Assembly: GCA_017481945.1 (NCBI GenBank)
Contig: JAFUOJ010000021.1
Span: 62,001 to 126,000 of the forward strand
Source of the DNA: Parabacteroides sp.
Lineage (GTDB): Bacteria; Bacteroidota; Bacteroidia; Bacteroidales; Tannerellaceae
DNA length: 64,000 nt
Direction: 5' to 3'
Program-made: the position numbers and the translations under genes
The notes under the pieces: generated by a model
Told to the model about the DNA's origin: nothing
The model's database searches: none
What the model saw: the letters and a program-made list of their open reading frames with translations, nothing else
In this document: positions 42,316 to 50,251 of the stretch, in pieces
How positions within the stretch are numbered: position 1 is the stretch's first letter
Layout: each line of letters opens with the position of its first letter

Positions 42316-43269
42316 ATGGACATATCTGTAGTCATACCATTGTACAATGAAGCCGAGTCTCTTCCTGAATTATTCTCATGGATCGAGCGGGTAATGAAAG
42401 AAAATCAATTCAGTTACGAAGTTATCTTTATTAATGACGGAAGTACTGATAACTCTTGGGAAGTAATTGAAGCACTTAAAGAACAGGCCCCTGAGGTTGT
42501 TCGTGCGGTGAAATTCCGCCGTAATTATGGGAAATCACCGGGATTGAACTGCGGTTTCCAACGTGCACAAGGAGACGTAGTCATCACAATGGACGCAGAT
42601 CTGCAGGACAGTCCTGACGAAATACCGGAACTCTACCGAATGATTACAGAGGATGGATATGATTTAGTTTCAGGCTGGAAGAAAAAACGGTACGACCCGC
42701 TGTCTAAAACGATTCCTACTAAGCTATTCAATGCGACAGCCCGCAAATTCTCCGGTATCAAGAACTTGCATGATTTCAACTGTGGTTTAAAGGCCTACAA
42801 GAACATCGTGATTAAAAATATCGAGATCTATAATGATATGCACCGGTATATTCCCTATCTGGCAAAGATTGCCGGATTCAGTAAAATCGGTGAAAAAGTA
42901 GTTAAACATCAGGCAAGAAAATATGGAACGACTAAATTTGGATTGGATCGATTCGTCAATGGGTACCTCGATTTAATCACACTTTGGTTCACTTCTAAGT
43001 TCGGAAAGAAGCCTATGCACTTCTTTGGTTTATGGGGAAGCGTGATGTTTTTAATCGGTTTTATTGCTTTGGTCATTGTATTAAGTGCAAAGTTGATTTC
43101 TATTTGTACAGGGGAATTGAGACCGTTGGTTACCAGTTCTCCCTATTTCTATATTTCTTTGACGGCCATGATTCTCGGAACACAAATGTTCTTATCAGGG
43201 TTCATCGGAGAATTGATATCCAGAGATTCTCCCAATCGAAACAAGTATAAAATAGAAACGGAATTATAA
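42316..43269 (+). CDS. Family 2 glycosyltransferase, polyprenyl-phosphate type
   Basis: A 317-residue membrane-bound GT2 enzyme. The N-terminal catalytic domain begins ISVVIPLYNEAESLPEL, has FINDGSTDNSWEV and the metal-binding MDADLQDSPDEIPEL (DxD), and continues with SGWKKKRYDPLSKTIPTKLFN. Two C-terminal helices follow (about 235-260 and 278-300: FFGLWGSVMFLIGFIALVIVL, ISLTAMILGTQMFLSGFIG). This is the layout of GtrB/DPMS-like enzymes that load a sugar onto undecaprenyl phosphate. The sugar is unknown. The gene sits 24 bp after DUF4199 and 15 bp before mntP. Confidence 0.92.
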   Translation: MDISVVIPLYNEAESLPELFSWIERVMKENQFSYEVIFINDGSTDNSWEVIEALKEQAPEVVRAVKFRRNYGKSPGLNCGFQRAQGDVVITMDADLQDSPDEIPELYRMITEDGYDLVSGWKKKRYDPLSKTIPTKLFNATARKFSGIKNLHDFNCGLKAYKNIVIKNIEIYNDMHRYIPYLAKIAGFSKIGEKVVKHQARKYGTTKFGLDRFVNGYLDLITLWFTSKFGKKPMHFFGLWGSVMFLIGFIALVIVLSAKLISICTGELRPLVTSSPYFYISLTAMILGTQMFLSGFIGELISRDSPNRNKYKIETEL

Positions 43270-43284
43270 AGACAAATTATATTT

Positions 43285-43851
43285 ATGTCATTTATAGAGA
43301 TTGTATTGTTAGCAGTGGGATTATCTATGGATAGTCTCGCTGTTTCTATTACGGATGGTGCTTTAATTAAGAACTTTCGGCCTCATCACATGGTGAAAGT
43401 CGGTTTGGTATTAGGAGTTTTTCAAGCGGGAATGACACTTGCGGGGTATCTGGCCGGGTTAAGCTTTCAGAAATATATTACGACATTTGACCATTGGATT
43501 GCTTTCATTCTTTTATTCTATTTAGGAGGTAGTATGATTTATGAAAGTACGCAGGAAAAAGAAGAGGACTGTAAAATGAATCCTTTATGCTACAAGACGC
43601 TGTGCGGTTTAGGCATTGCAACCAGTATTGACGCATTGGCAGTAGGGGTTTCATTGGCTTGCTTAGAATCAACAATTGCTGTAGAGTCACTGACGATTGG
43701 GATTATTACCTTCTTGATCTCTGCATTCGGTGTCTATTTCGGGAATCGTTTCGGGCGTAAGATTGACTTGAAATTAGATTTAATCGGAGGGTTCATATTG
43801 ATTGCCATCGGTACTAAAATATTAATTGAGCATATCTATTTTAATGGATAA
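43285..43851 (+). CDS. mntP: Manganese efflux pump MntP family
   Basis: A 188-residue inner-membrane protein with six predicted helices arranged as two repeats. Key acidic residues lie in LSMDSLAVSITDG and ATSIDALAVGVSLA, which fit the metal-coordinating Asp residues of MntP. The family exports Mn2+ and is usually under Mn-sensing riboswitch or MntR control; I saw no yybP-ykoY motif upstream, and it is an internal gene of the operon. It ends 4 bp before the ApbE gene. The Mn specificity is inherited from the family. Confidence 0.9.
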   Translation: MSFIEIVLLAVGLSMDSLAVSITDGALIKNFRPHHMVKVGLVLGVFQAGMTLAGYLAGLSFQKYITTFDHWIAFILLFYLGGSMIYESTQEKEEDCKMNPLCYKTLCGLGIATSIDALAVGVSLACLESTIAVESLTIGIITFLISAFGVYFGNRFGRKIDLKLDLIGGFILIAIGTKILIEHIYFNG

Positions 43852-43855
43852 TATA

Positions 43856-44863
43856 ATGTATAAAAGAAGTTTTTTATGGATTGTCCTTTGTGGACTGTTA
43901 TCCTTTTCCTGTCAAGACAAGAAAGAGTATTTTGAAGAGAGCGGAACGGTGTTTCATACCTTGTATCACATTAAATATGAAGCTCCTCAACTGCTAACAG
44001 AACAGATTGACGCTGAATTACAAAAATTCAATCTTTCACTGAATCCTTTCAATCCCAATTCAATCATTGCCAAAGTAAATAGAAATGAGGCAGTAGAGGT
44101 TGACGAATGGTTTAAGGAAGTTTTCAACAAATCAATGGAGGTTTCCAAAAACTCAGAGGGTGTCTTTGACATCACTTGTGCTCCTTTCATCAATGTATGG
44201 GGATTTGGTTTTAGTAAAAAAGATAGTGTTACCCCGCAAATGATTGACAGTCTTAAAACATTTGTCGGGTATCAAAAAGTTCATTTAGAAGGGAATCAAG
44301 TCGTAAAAGAAGACCCACGTTTACTGCTTAACTGCTCAGCGATTGCCAAAGGATATGCTTGTGATGTCGTTGCCCGATTGTTAGAAAAAGAGGGAATTGA
44401 AAACTACATGATAGATATAGGTGGAGAAGTCGTGATGAAAGGGGTTAATCCGAATGGAATTTGTTGGCGTATAGGTATCAATATTCCTGAAGATGATTCT
44501 ACCAATACAAAGAATAATTATGACGAAATTGTCCAATTGTGTAAGAAGGGTGCTATCGCAACATCGGGGAACTACCGCAATTTCTACATTAAAGATGGTA
44601 AGAAATATGCACATACGATTGACCCTCGTACCGGTTATCCTTCGGAACAAAACATATTGAGTGCAACCATTGTTGCCAATGATTGTATTACAGCTGACGC
44701 TTATGCAACGGCATTTATGGCAATGGGATTGGATAAAGCCAAAGAGATGGCTGCTTCTTTACCTGAAATTGAATATTATATCATCTATGCAGATGAGAAT
44801 GGGAAACATCAAATTGATTATTCAGAAGGTATGCTTCAATATCTTCCCAGACGAAAAAAGTAA
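43856..44863 (+). CDS. ApbE-like FAD:protein FMN transferase, lipoprotein form
   Basis: A 335-residue periplasmic flavin transferase. The ATG at 43856 is chosen because it directly starts a lipoprotein signal (MYKRSFLWIVLCGLLSFSC); upstream candidates at 43844 and 43826 overlap mntP. Motifs: DITCAPFINVWGFGF, LNCSAIAKGYACDVVA (FAD-binding), YMIDIGGEVVMKG, AIATSGNYRNFY and HTIDPRTGYP, which are complete. The enzyme flavinylates proteins such as NqrB/NqrC or RnfG-like subunits on the periplasmic side. A bidirectional terminator follows. Confidence 0.93.
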   Translation: MYKRSFLWIVLCGLLSFSCQDKKEYFEESGTVFHTLYHIKYEAPQLLTEQIDAELQKFNLSLNPFNPNSIIAKVNRNEAVEVDEWFKEVFNKSMEVSKNSEGVFDITCAPFINVWGFGFSKKDSVTPQMIDSLKTFVGYQKVHLEGNQVVKEDPRLLLNCSAIAKGYACDVVARLLEKEGIENYMIDIGGEVVMKGVNPNGICWRIGINIPEDDSTNTKNNYDEIVQLCKKGAIATSGNYRNFYIKDGKKYAHTIDPRTGYPSEQNILSATIVANDCITADAYATAFMAMGLDKAKEMAASLPEIEYYIIYADENGKHQIDYSEGMLQYLPRRKK

Positions 44864-44882
44864 TAGAGCAATGTTTACAAAC

Positions 44883-44920
44883 AAAAAAGCCGAAGCGAAG
44901 AAAATCGCTTCGGCTTTTTT
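44883..44920. terminator. Bidirectional terminator between apbE and the GH31 gene
   Basis: AGCCGAAGCGA (44888-44898) and TCGCTTCGGCT (44905-44915) form a perfect 11-bp stem with A-run and T-run on either side. Confidence 0.9.
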
Positions 44921-44929
44921 GTTTCTGTA

Positions 44930-47320
44930 TTAATTCAACACACAGGTTGCTTTCACTTTTACATCTTTCTGAGGTAAATTAACCCGAACTTTATGGTCAT
45001 CCCCATACGTCCAATCAGACACCGGAGTATTATTTACTAAAACCTTGTTCGGACGTTGTGGAGCTTCAATCTCCAATTCATAAGTTCTTGAGGTGTACAT
45101 GCCTTTATAAGAACCTTTCACCGGATGAACAATGAATTCAACCTTCTCTCCATTCTTCTTACATTCAAAGCGGGTAGCAGCGATAGCACCGTTTTCATAT
45201 TCATAAGAATTTCCATCATCTTCATACATTGTATATGAAGTAGCGTCCTTTGGATAGACCTTTACAATCAAAGTATCCAGCGGTTTTTCTCCAATATACT
45301 GTACCTCCTTCTGGAAAGGAATGATAGCACCTTCACGTACAAACAACAAACCTGCACGATTGTCAGGATAGGTATGCTTAATATCACGGCCTCCAGCCAT
45401 CTTTTCTCCTGTCCAATAATCAATCCAATTGCCTTTTGGAAGATAGATAGAATCACTGAAGATACTTAACAAAAGGTTTTCACCGAACATATATTGATAA
45501 ACCATATCATCACATTTACGATCTTCCGGGAACATCAATGGCATAGAACGAACTATTGGCATACCGGTTTGTCCTCCTTCCAACGCTGCTGAATAAATAT
45601 ATGGCATTAAAGAATAACGTAACTTTACGTAGTCACGATAAATATCTCTTTTCTTCGCTGAGAAATAGAACGGTTGCAATAAAGCATACCAACTATTGAT
45701 CTGTACCCAAGGTAAGAACAGGCCAAAGTGCAAACTTTGCATTTCTTGTTCTTTACTTACAGACATAACATCACAAGAGGTATTCATAAATCCACTAACC
45801 CCTAAGTTCAACTGGTCGAACAAGGCAGTACGGCCTCCTCCATTATCACCACTTGTTGAAGCACCCCAGTGTTGTGTTCCAGCCCAACCGGCAGTATAAT
45901 GATGCCAAGAACGGCGTCCCGTATGGCTACGTGTCATCTTATTCATCTGTTTCGGAAGCAATATCTGATTTAAGTTGTGCATTTCCTTGTCAGAATGTCC
46001 GTTGTAGTATTCGCGAGTTGGATGTTCGTCAATCGTACGAGCCGGGTCTATCTTGAAACCATCTACGCCATTATCCATAAAATGTTTCAAATGGTCCATC
46101 CAATGTTCCTGTCCTGAGGTAGGTTTTCCGGCTGCAGCGGCTAAAACATCTTCTTCCACAAGACTCAAATCATACTCGGCACACAACCACAATCCTAAAT
46201 GATATCCCATCTCATGTAGACGACCAATCAACAAACGATGAGATTCTTTCTTCGGATAACGAACAGAATCCCAATAAGGTTCAGCAGAGAACTGCTTGTA
46301 ATTCCATTTCTTCTTAGTTGAGAAATCATAACGCTTTTCCATCCATTGCGGTTCTAACCAGAACAAATCACAAGGGACACCGATCTCGCGGAAACGAACA
46401 GCGTCATTCAAAATATGGAACTGGTCTTCCAACATATTCGGACCAAAACACAAACCATACGCCCACTTCGGCAACACATAAGGACGTCCAGTAATTAAGG
46501 TAAAATGATTAATCACATCCGGCATTGAGTTACCAAACATCAAATAGAAGTCTGCTTCGTCTGTTGTATTATATATTGAGAAAATGTCTGACTGATAACT
46601 ACCGATATCAAAGAAATTCTTGCGAGTAGTATTATTGAAGACACCCCAGTTTTCTGAACTGATCATCACCGGCATAGGGATTTCCGTATGTTGGTAAGTA
46701 GTCCACATACGCAACAATTCTCCACGATGTTGGATGTGATCACGACTGGTACTACCACCGCCATAGAAACGTTCGCCCTCTTTCAAAGATATATTCAGAA
46801 TACTGGTGTTCTTATAATCACCGGTTTCTGCCATATCCTTCAAGTTTCCTTTATGGGTATCGTCTCCAATGATTGCAGCTCCGTTAGTTGCCACTTTCAA
46901 ACTTTCATACTTCTTATTGATGACTTCCCCTAAGTTTTTGCATAAAGGATCTTTTGAGGTAACAAAAACTGCCTTTTCAATAATGACCTTTCCTTTCTTG
47001 TCTGAAACAGTAATGACTCCTGTCTTCTTATCGACTTTCAAGCGATAGTTATCAGTGGCTACTTCAAACTGTTGTTTACTGTCCTTCGGAGAAACAGCTA
47101 CTTTGGCCCAATCTGTCTTCAGGATACCATACCGTTCCATCAAAGATTCCGCGTAAGTAGCACGAGGAGCGATCTTGATTCGGAAAATACCATCCGTACA
47201 TACTTCCACATTCATGTTCAATCCATTTTGCAGACGAACATCGAACGCCTGTTTATCCTTCGCTGCAAAAACCGATTGCAGAAAAAACAAGCACACAAAT
47301 AAATAAAAGATTTTTTTCAT
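44930..47320 (-). CDS. Secreted glycoside hydrolase family 31 protein
   Basis: A 796-residue exported enzyme with a signal peptide (MKKIFYLFVCLFFLQSVFA). It has an N-terminal galactose-mutarotase-like domain with the GERFYGGGSTSRDHIQHRGE region, and a (beta/alpha)8 barrel with GLCFGPNMLEDQFHILND, a probable nucleophile Asp in GVDGFKIDPARTI, and the acid/base region WAGTQHWGASTSGDNGG. C-terminal beta domains follow (PKGNWIDYWTGEKMAGG). GH31 enzymes act on alpha-glucosides, alpha-xylosides or alpha-galactosides; the FKIDPAR context is not the classic alpha-glucosidase WxDMNE, so specificity is open. No sugar transporter gene is adjacent. Confidence 0.9.
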   Translation of the reverse strand: MKKIFYLFVCLFFLQSVFAAKDKQAFDVRLQNGLNMNVEVCTDGIFRIKIAPRATYAESLMERYGILKTDWAKVAVSPKDSKQQFEVATDNYRLKVDKKTGVITVSDKKGKVIIEKAVFVTSKDPLCKNLGEVINKKYESLKVATNGAAIIGDDTHKGNLKDMAETGDYKNTSILNISLKEGERFYGGGSTSRDHIQHRGELLRMWTTYQHTEIPMPVMISSENWGVFNNTTRKNFFDIGSYQSDIFSIYNTTDEADFYLMFGNSMPDVINHFTLITGRPYVLPKWAYGLCFGPNMLEDQFHILNDAVRFREIGVPCDLFWLEPQWMEKRYDFSTKKKWNYKQFSAEPYWDSVRYPKKESHRLLIGRLHEMGYHLGLWLCAEYDLSLVEEDVLAAAAGKPTSGQEHWMDHLKHFMDNGVDGFKIDPARTIDEHPTREYYNGHSDKEMHNLNQILLPKQMNKMTRSHTGRRSWHHYTAGWAGTQHWGASTSGDNGGGRTALFDQLNLGVSGFMNTSCDVMSVSKEQEMQSLHFGLFLPWVQINSWYALLQPFYFSAKKRDIYRDYVKLRYSLMPYIYSAALEGGQTGMPIVRSMPLMFPEDRKCDDMVYQYMFGENLLLSIFSDSIYLPKGNWIDYWTGEKMAGGRDIKHTYPDNRAGLLFVREGAIIPFQKEVQYIGEKPLDTLIVKVYPKDATSYTMYEDDGNSYEYENGAIAATRFECKKNGEKVEFIVHPVKGSYKGMYTSRTYELEIEAPQRPNKVLVNNTPVSDWTYGDDHKVRVNLPQKDVKVKATCVLN

Positions 47321-47367
47321 GATACTTATAGTTTATATTCAAAAATATATTGATTCCTTTTCTGACC

Positions 47368-47982
47368 TTAGAAATTCTTAAGTTGCTGATATAACAACCG
47401 GACCGGTAATCCCATTACATTATAGAAACTACCATTAATGCTTTCCACAGCTACATATCCAATCCATTCTTGTATTCCATAACTACCCGCTTTATCAAAG
47501 GGTCGATATTTATCTACATAATAGATTATTTCTTCCTCCTCCAGTTCCGCAAAATGTACTGAAGAGGTAGCGGCAAACGAAACCATCTTCTCCTTTGTTG
47601 TCAGACAAACTCCCGTGATTACTTCATGTACTTGACCGGACAATTTTCGCAACATCTCAATTGCCTCTTCCCGATCTTTAGGTTTACCTAAAATCTGATC
47701 AAAGGTCCAAACAATTGTGTCCGCAGTAATCAACAATTCATCCTCCGGCATGGTTGAAAGATAAGCTTCTGCTTTCTTCTTTGCCAAATAGACCGGTATC
47801 TCTTTTGCTTCTAATGTTTCCGGATAGGATTCATCGATTCCTGCTATGGTTTGTACTTCAAAATTAATATCCAATCCGGCTAAAAGTTCTCTCCGACGAG
47901 GAGAATTTGAACCCAAAACCACCTTGTACTTCTTTAGACAATTAAGAACCGACAATTGGGATTTGAAAGTGTCTTTATCCAT
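47368..47982 (-). CDS. maf: Maf-like nucleotide pyrophosphatase
   Basis: A 204-residue member of the Maf family, which hydrolyses dTTP, UTP and modified NTPs and prevents their incorporation. Motifs: VLGSNSPRRRELLAGL (the SxSPRR loop), AGIDESYP, LITADTIVWTFDQILGKP and FDKAGSYGIQEWIG. The last motif places it with the dTTP/UTP pyrophosphatase subgroup. It is the last of four genes read leftward (nitroreductase, DUF2520, kdsC, maf), with a 46-bp gap from kdsC. Confidence 0.93.
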   Translation of the reverse strand: MDKDTFKSQLSVLNCLKKYKVVLGSNSPRRRELLAGLDINFEVQTIAGIDESYPETLEAKEIPVYLAKKKAEAYLSTMPEDELLITADTIVWTFDQILGKPKDREEAIEMLRKLSGQVHEVITGVCLTTKEKMVSFAATSSVHFAELEEEEIIYYVDKYRPFDKAGSYGIQEWIGYVAVESINGSFYNVMGLPVRLLYQQLKNF

Positions 47983-48028
47983 AAGTCATAATGCTTAATT
48001 AAAATATACTTTACATCTTTTCTCTGTC

Positions 48029-48550
48029 CTACCAACCAAACGCTTCATCCCCCATCCAAACGCCTTGCGCTTTCATGGTCTGTTCTATGATGTCACGGGC
48101 AACCCCTTCTCCCCCATTCTTATGAGAAATATATTTGGCTATACGCTTAATTTCTGGAGCAGCGTCAGCCGGAGCAACGGGCAAACCGACTAATTTCATC
48201 ACCTCGTAATCTGGAATATCATCTCCTGCGTACATCACCTCTTCCGGCTGCAATCCGGTCTTTGCCAAGAAATCCTGGTAGTCATGTATCTTTACGGCAC
48301 TCTTCATATAAATGTGAGTGATACCTAAACGGGAGAAACGAATCTTCACAGCTTCCGTATATCCACCGGTAATAATCGCTACTTGGTATCCTTTCTTCAC
48401 CGCTAACTGCAAAGCATATCCATCCTTGATATTCACAGTCCGCATGGGATCGCCATTAGGATGTAAGGGAATGACATCACAAGACAAAACGCCATCGACA
48501 TCAAAGACAAAAGCTTTAATCTTATTCAAATCGTAATTAATACTACTCAT
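48029..48550 (-). CDS. kdsC: KDO-8-phosphate phosphatase (HAD family)
   Basis: A 173-residue HAD phosphatase that removes phosphate from KDO-8-P, a step in lipid A inner-core synthesis. Motif I is [15 protein letters not shown] (nucleophile DxD), motif II IITGGY, and motif [15 protein letters not shown], followed by [17 protein letters not shown] and the C-terminal [14 protein letters not shown]. The short cap-less form and the GGxGAxR-like end are typical of KdsC. The start overlaps the 3' end of the DUF2520 gene by 8 bp. Confidence 0.92.
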   Translation of the reverse strand: MSSINYDLNKIKAFVFDVDGVLSCDVIPLHPNGDPMRTVNIKDGYALQLAVKKGYQVAIITGGYTEAVKIRFSRLGITHIYMKSAVKIHDYQDFLAKTGLQPEEVMYAGDDIPDYEVMKLVGLPVAPADAAPEIKRIAKYISHKNGGEGVARDIIEQTMKAQGVWMGDEAFGW

Positions 48551-49310
48551 GTTGTGCTTCTTTATGTATATTCTGGCTGATTAGTTGGTAAATGGAACGC
48601 ATAGCCGGTTCATCCAACATCGCCAAATGTTTATTGATTACATTCTCGTCAAACCGAATAGCCGGCCCTGTCTGTGCCTGTTTCGGAGACATGGCATGAA
48701 TCTTTGCCGCTGTTTCGTCTATCAAAGGAAGTAATACTTCTGAAGAGACACCCTGTTCCTGCAACAATTTTGCTGCCAATACATACATATGATTGGTGAA
48801 ATTGCAAGCAAACACTGCTGCCAAATGCAGGCTCTTTCGCTTTTCAGAAGAGAGAAAACGAACATCCTTGGAAAGCATTTCCGCCACTTGCTGCAATTTC
48901 CGTTCATTTTCCGGAGTATTTGCTTCCAAGAAAAAGGGGATTACCTGAAAATCAACCAGACGTTCTTTGCTAAAAGTCTGCAACGGATATAACACCCCAT
49001 AATGCTCTGTATATCCTTTAAAAACCTCCATCGGCATACTTCCTGCCGTATGTACCCATAACCCTTTGTTAGGGCGGACACGACGAATCACTTCCGCCAA
49101 CGCCGTATCCTTTAATGAGAAAATATACAGATCGGCATCCGTTTCCAGCTCTTCCGGCATCGCTGTCCAATCGCATGCCAGTCGCTTTGCCAGTCGATCA
49201 GCATTGCTTTCTGTCCGGCTATACACTTGGCTTACCCGTATTCCTTTCTGCTGCATTTCGAGAGAAAGACGGGTAGCTAAATTTCCTGCTCCTAAGAAAA
49301 CTACTTTCAT
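48543..49310 (-). CDS. DUF2520 Rossmann-fold protein
   Basis: A 255-residue cytoplasmic protein with an N-terminal dinucleotide-binding fold ([50 protein letters not shown]) and a C-terminal DUF2520 helical domain ([22 protein letters not shown]). The ATG at 49310 is chosen over an upstream start because it overlaps the nitroreductase stop as ATGA (49307-49310). The fold resembles ProC/pantoate-reductase relatives, but the substrate is unknown. It is genetically linked to kdsC and maf. Confidence 0.9.
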   Translation of the reverse strand: MKVVFLGAGNLATRLSLEMQQKGIRVSQVYSRTESNADRLAKRLACDWTAMPEELETDADLYIFSLKDTALAEVIRRVRPNKGLWVHTAGSMPMEVFKGYTEHYGVLYPLQTFSKERLVDFQVIPFFLEANTPENERKLQQVAEMLSKDVRFLSSEKRKSLHLAAVFACNFTNHMYVLAAKLLQEQGVSSEVLLPLIDETAAKIHAMSPKQAQTGPAIRFDENVINKHLAMLDEPAMRSIYQLISQNIHKEAQHE

Positions 49311-49864
49311 GCTTCTTCTGTTTTTTCTTCCGGCATATGGAAAGAGCCTATATGAATCTTTTCCCATTGTAAATGGGATTCATCAAACGGTTTACGCTCT
49401 TGTCCTTTATACCCAATTGCCACAATGGAAAGGACTTCCATTTGATAAGGGATATTCAAAAGGTCACGAATGTACTGAGCAGCGTCAGTATCATCTTCCC
49501 GCTGACGATTACGAATCTGGCACCAGCAGCTACCTAATCCTAAATCCTCCGCCTGCAACTGCATATAAATAGAAGCAATCGAAGCGTCTTCTACCCAGAC
49601 ATCGCTTTCCATTACATTGGCTAACACAACTACTGCCAAAGCACAATCTTTCACGAAAGTAGCTCCCGCTGGTTTACATTCCGCCAACTTAGCTAACATT
49701 TCCTTATCTTCTACCACCACAAATTGCCAGGGATTTTTCCGCTTGGAAGCCGGAGCCATCAAGGCCGCTTTTAATATCAATTCAACCTGTTCCGGGGATA
49801 ACAACTGCTCCGTAAACTTGCGGGTACTTCTTCTACTTTTTATTAATGAGGCAAAACTTTCCAT
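49307..49864 (-). CDS. Nitroreductase-family flavoprotein
   Basis: A 185-residue FMN-binding oxidoreductase. It begins FASLIKSRRSTRKFTEQLLS (the family's RRSxRxF FMN motif) and has LMAPASKRKNPWQFVVVEDK, IYMQLQAEDLGLGSCWCQI and VLSIVAIGYKGQERKPFDE (the conserved GY/P tail). Physiological substrates of this subgroup are quinones or unsaturated compounds; activation of nitro drugs is a side reaction. It is the first gene of a four-gene operon, with a promoter 36 bp upstream. Confidence 0.92.
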   Translation of the reverse strand: MESFASLIKSRRSTRKFTEQLLSPEQVELILKAALMAPASKRKNPWQFVVVEDKEMLAKLAECKPAGATFVKDCALAVVVLANVMESDVWVEDASIASIYMQLQAEDLGLGSCWCQIRNRQREDDTDAAQYIRDLLNIPYQMEVLSIVAIGYKGQERKPFDESHLQWEKIHIGSFHMPEEKTEEA

Positions 49865-49899
49865 CGATATATCACTTTATTATTGAAAAATTGAAAGAA

Positions 49900-49930
49900 C
49901 AAAAGTAGGTATTTAACCAAGAATGAGCAA
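49900..49930 (-). promoter_or_regulatory. Promoter of the nitroreductase-DUF2520-kdsC-maf operon
   Basis: On the minus strand TTG (49930-49928), 20 bp, then TACTTTTG (49907-49900). The leader is about 30 nt. Confidence 0.6.
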
Positions 49931-50141
49931 CAGAAAACCTAAAACTATTCTTTCCCCTAAACGAAGAACAAATCATTTTTACCTACGAATGGGACAAGAC
50001 TCTACCGCAAATACTTTCTATTTTTGCCCCATCCTAAAAAAGACACAACGGTTTATTTCGTAAAAAAACAGAACTGTTCCTAAAAACAACATTGTTTTAG
50101 TTGAACGTTTTTTGTTCTTCATAAGTAGAGTTTGTTTTTGT

Positions 50142-50180
50142 AGTCCGTGCTCAACTGAGAAGTCAGGTACGGACTTTTTT
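50142..50180 (+). terminator. Terminator-like hairpin in the TonB-receptor leader
   Basis: AGTCCGT (50142-50148) and ACGGACT (50169-50175) form a perfect 7-bp stem, followed by TTTTT. The loop can also form a small inner helix (CTGA/TCAG). It lies 72-110 bp upstream of the receptor ATG on the same strand, between two divergent genes, so it should end a transcript that starts only a few bases upstream. It may be an attenuator or the end of a tiny RNA of about 40 nt. The rest of 49931-50251 shows no gene. Confidence 0.6.
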
Positions 50181-50251
50181 ACTGGGAATTCCTCTGATCA
50201 AAAAATAAATCATTCTTTCCTTCGTTTATAATGCGTATAAGTATATAAAAC

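Noticed and set aside
43285..43851. A manganese riboswitch controlling mntP
   Set aside because: mntP is an internal gene 15 bp after the glycosyltransferase; no yybP-ykoY-like structure fits in the gap.
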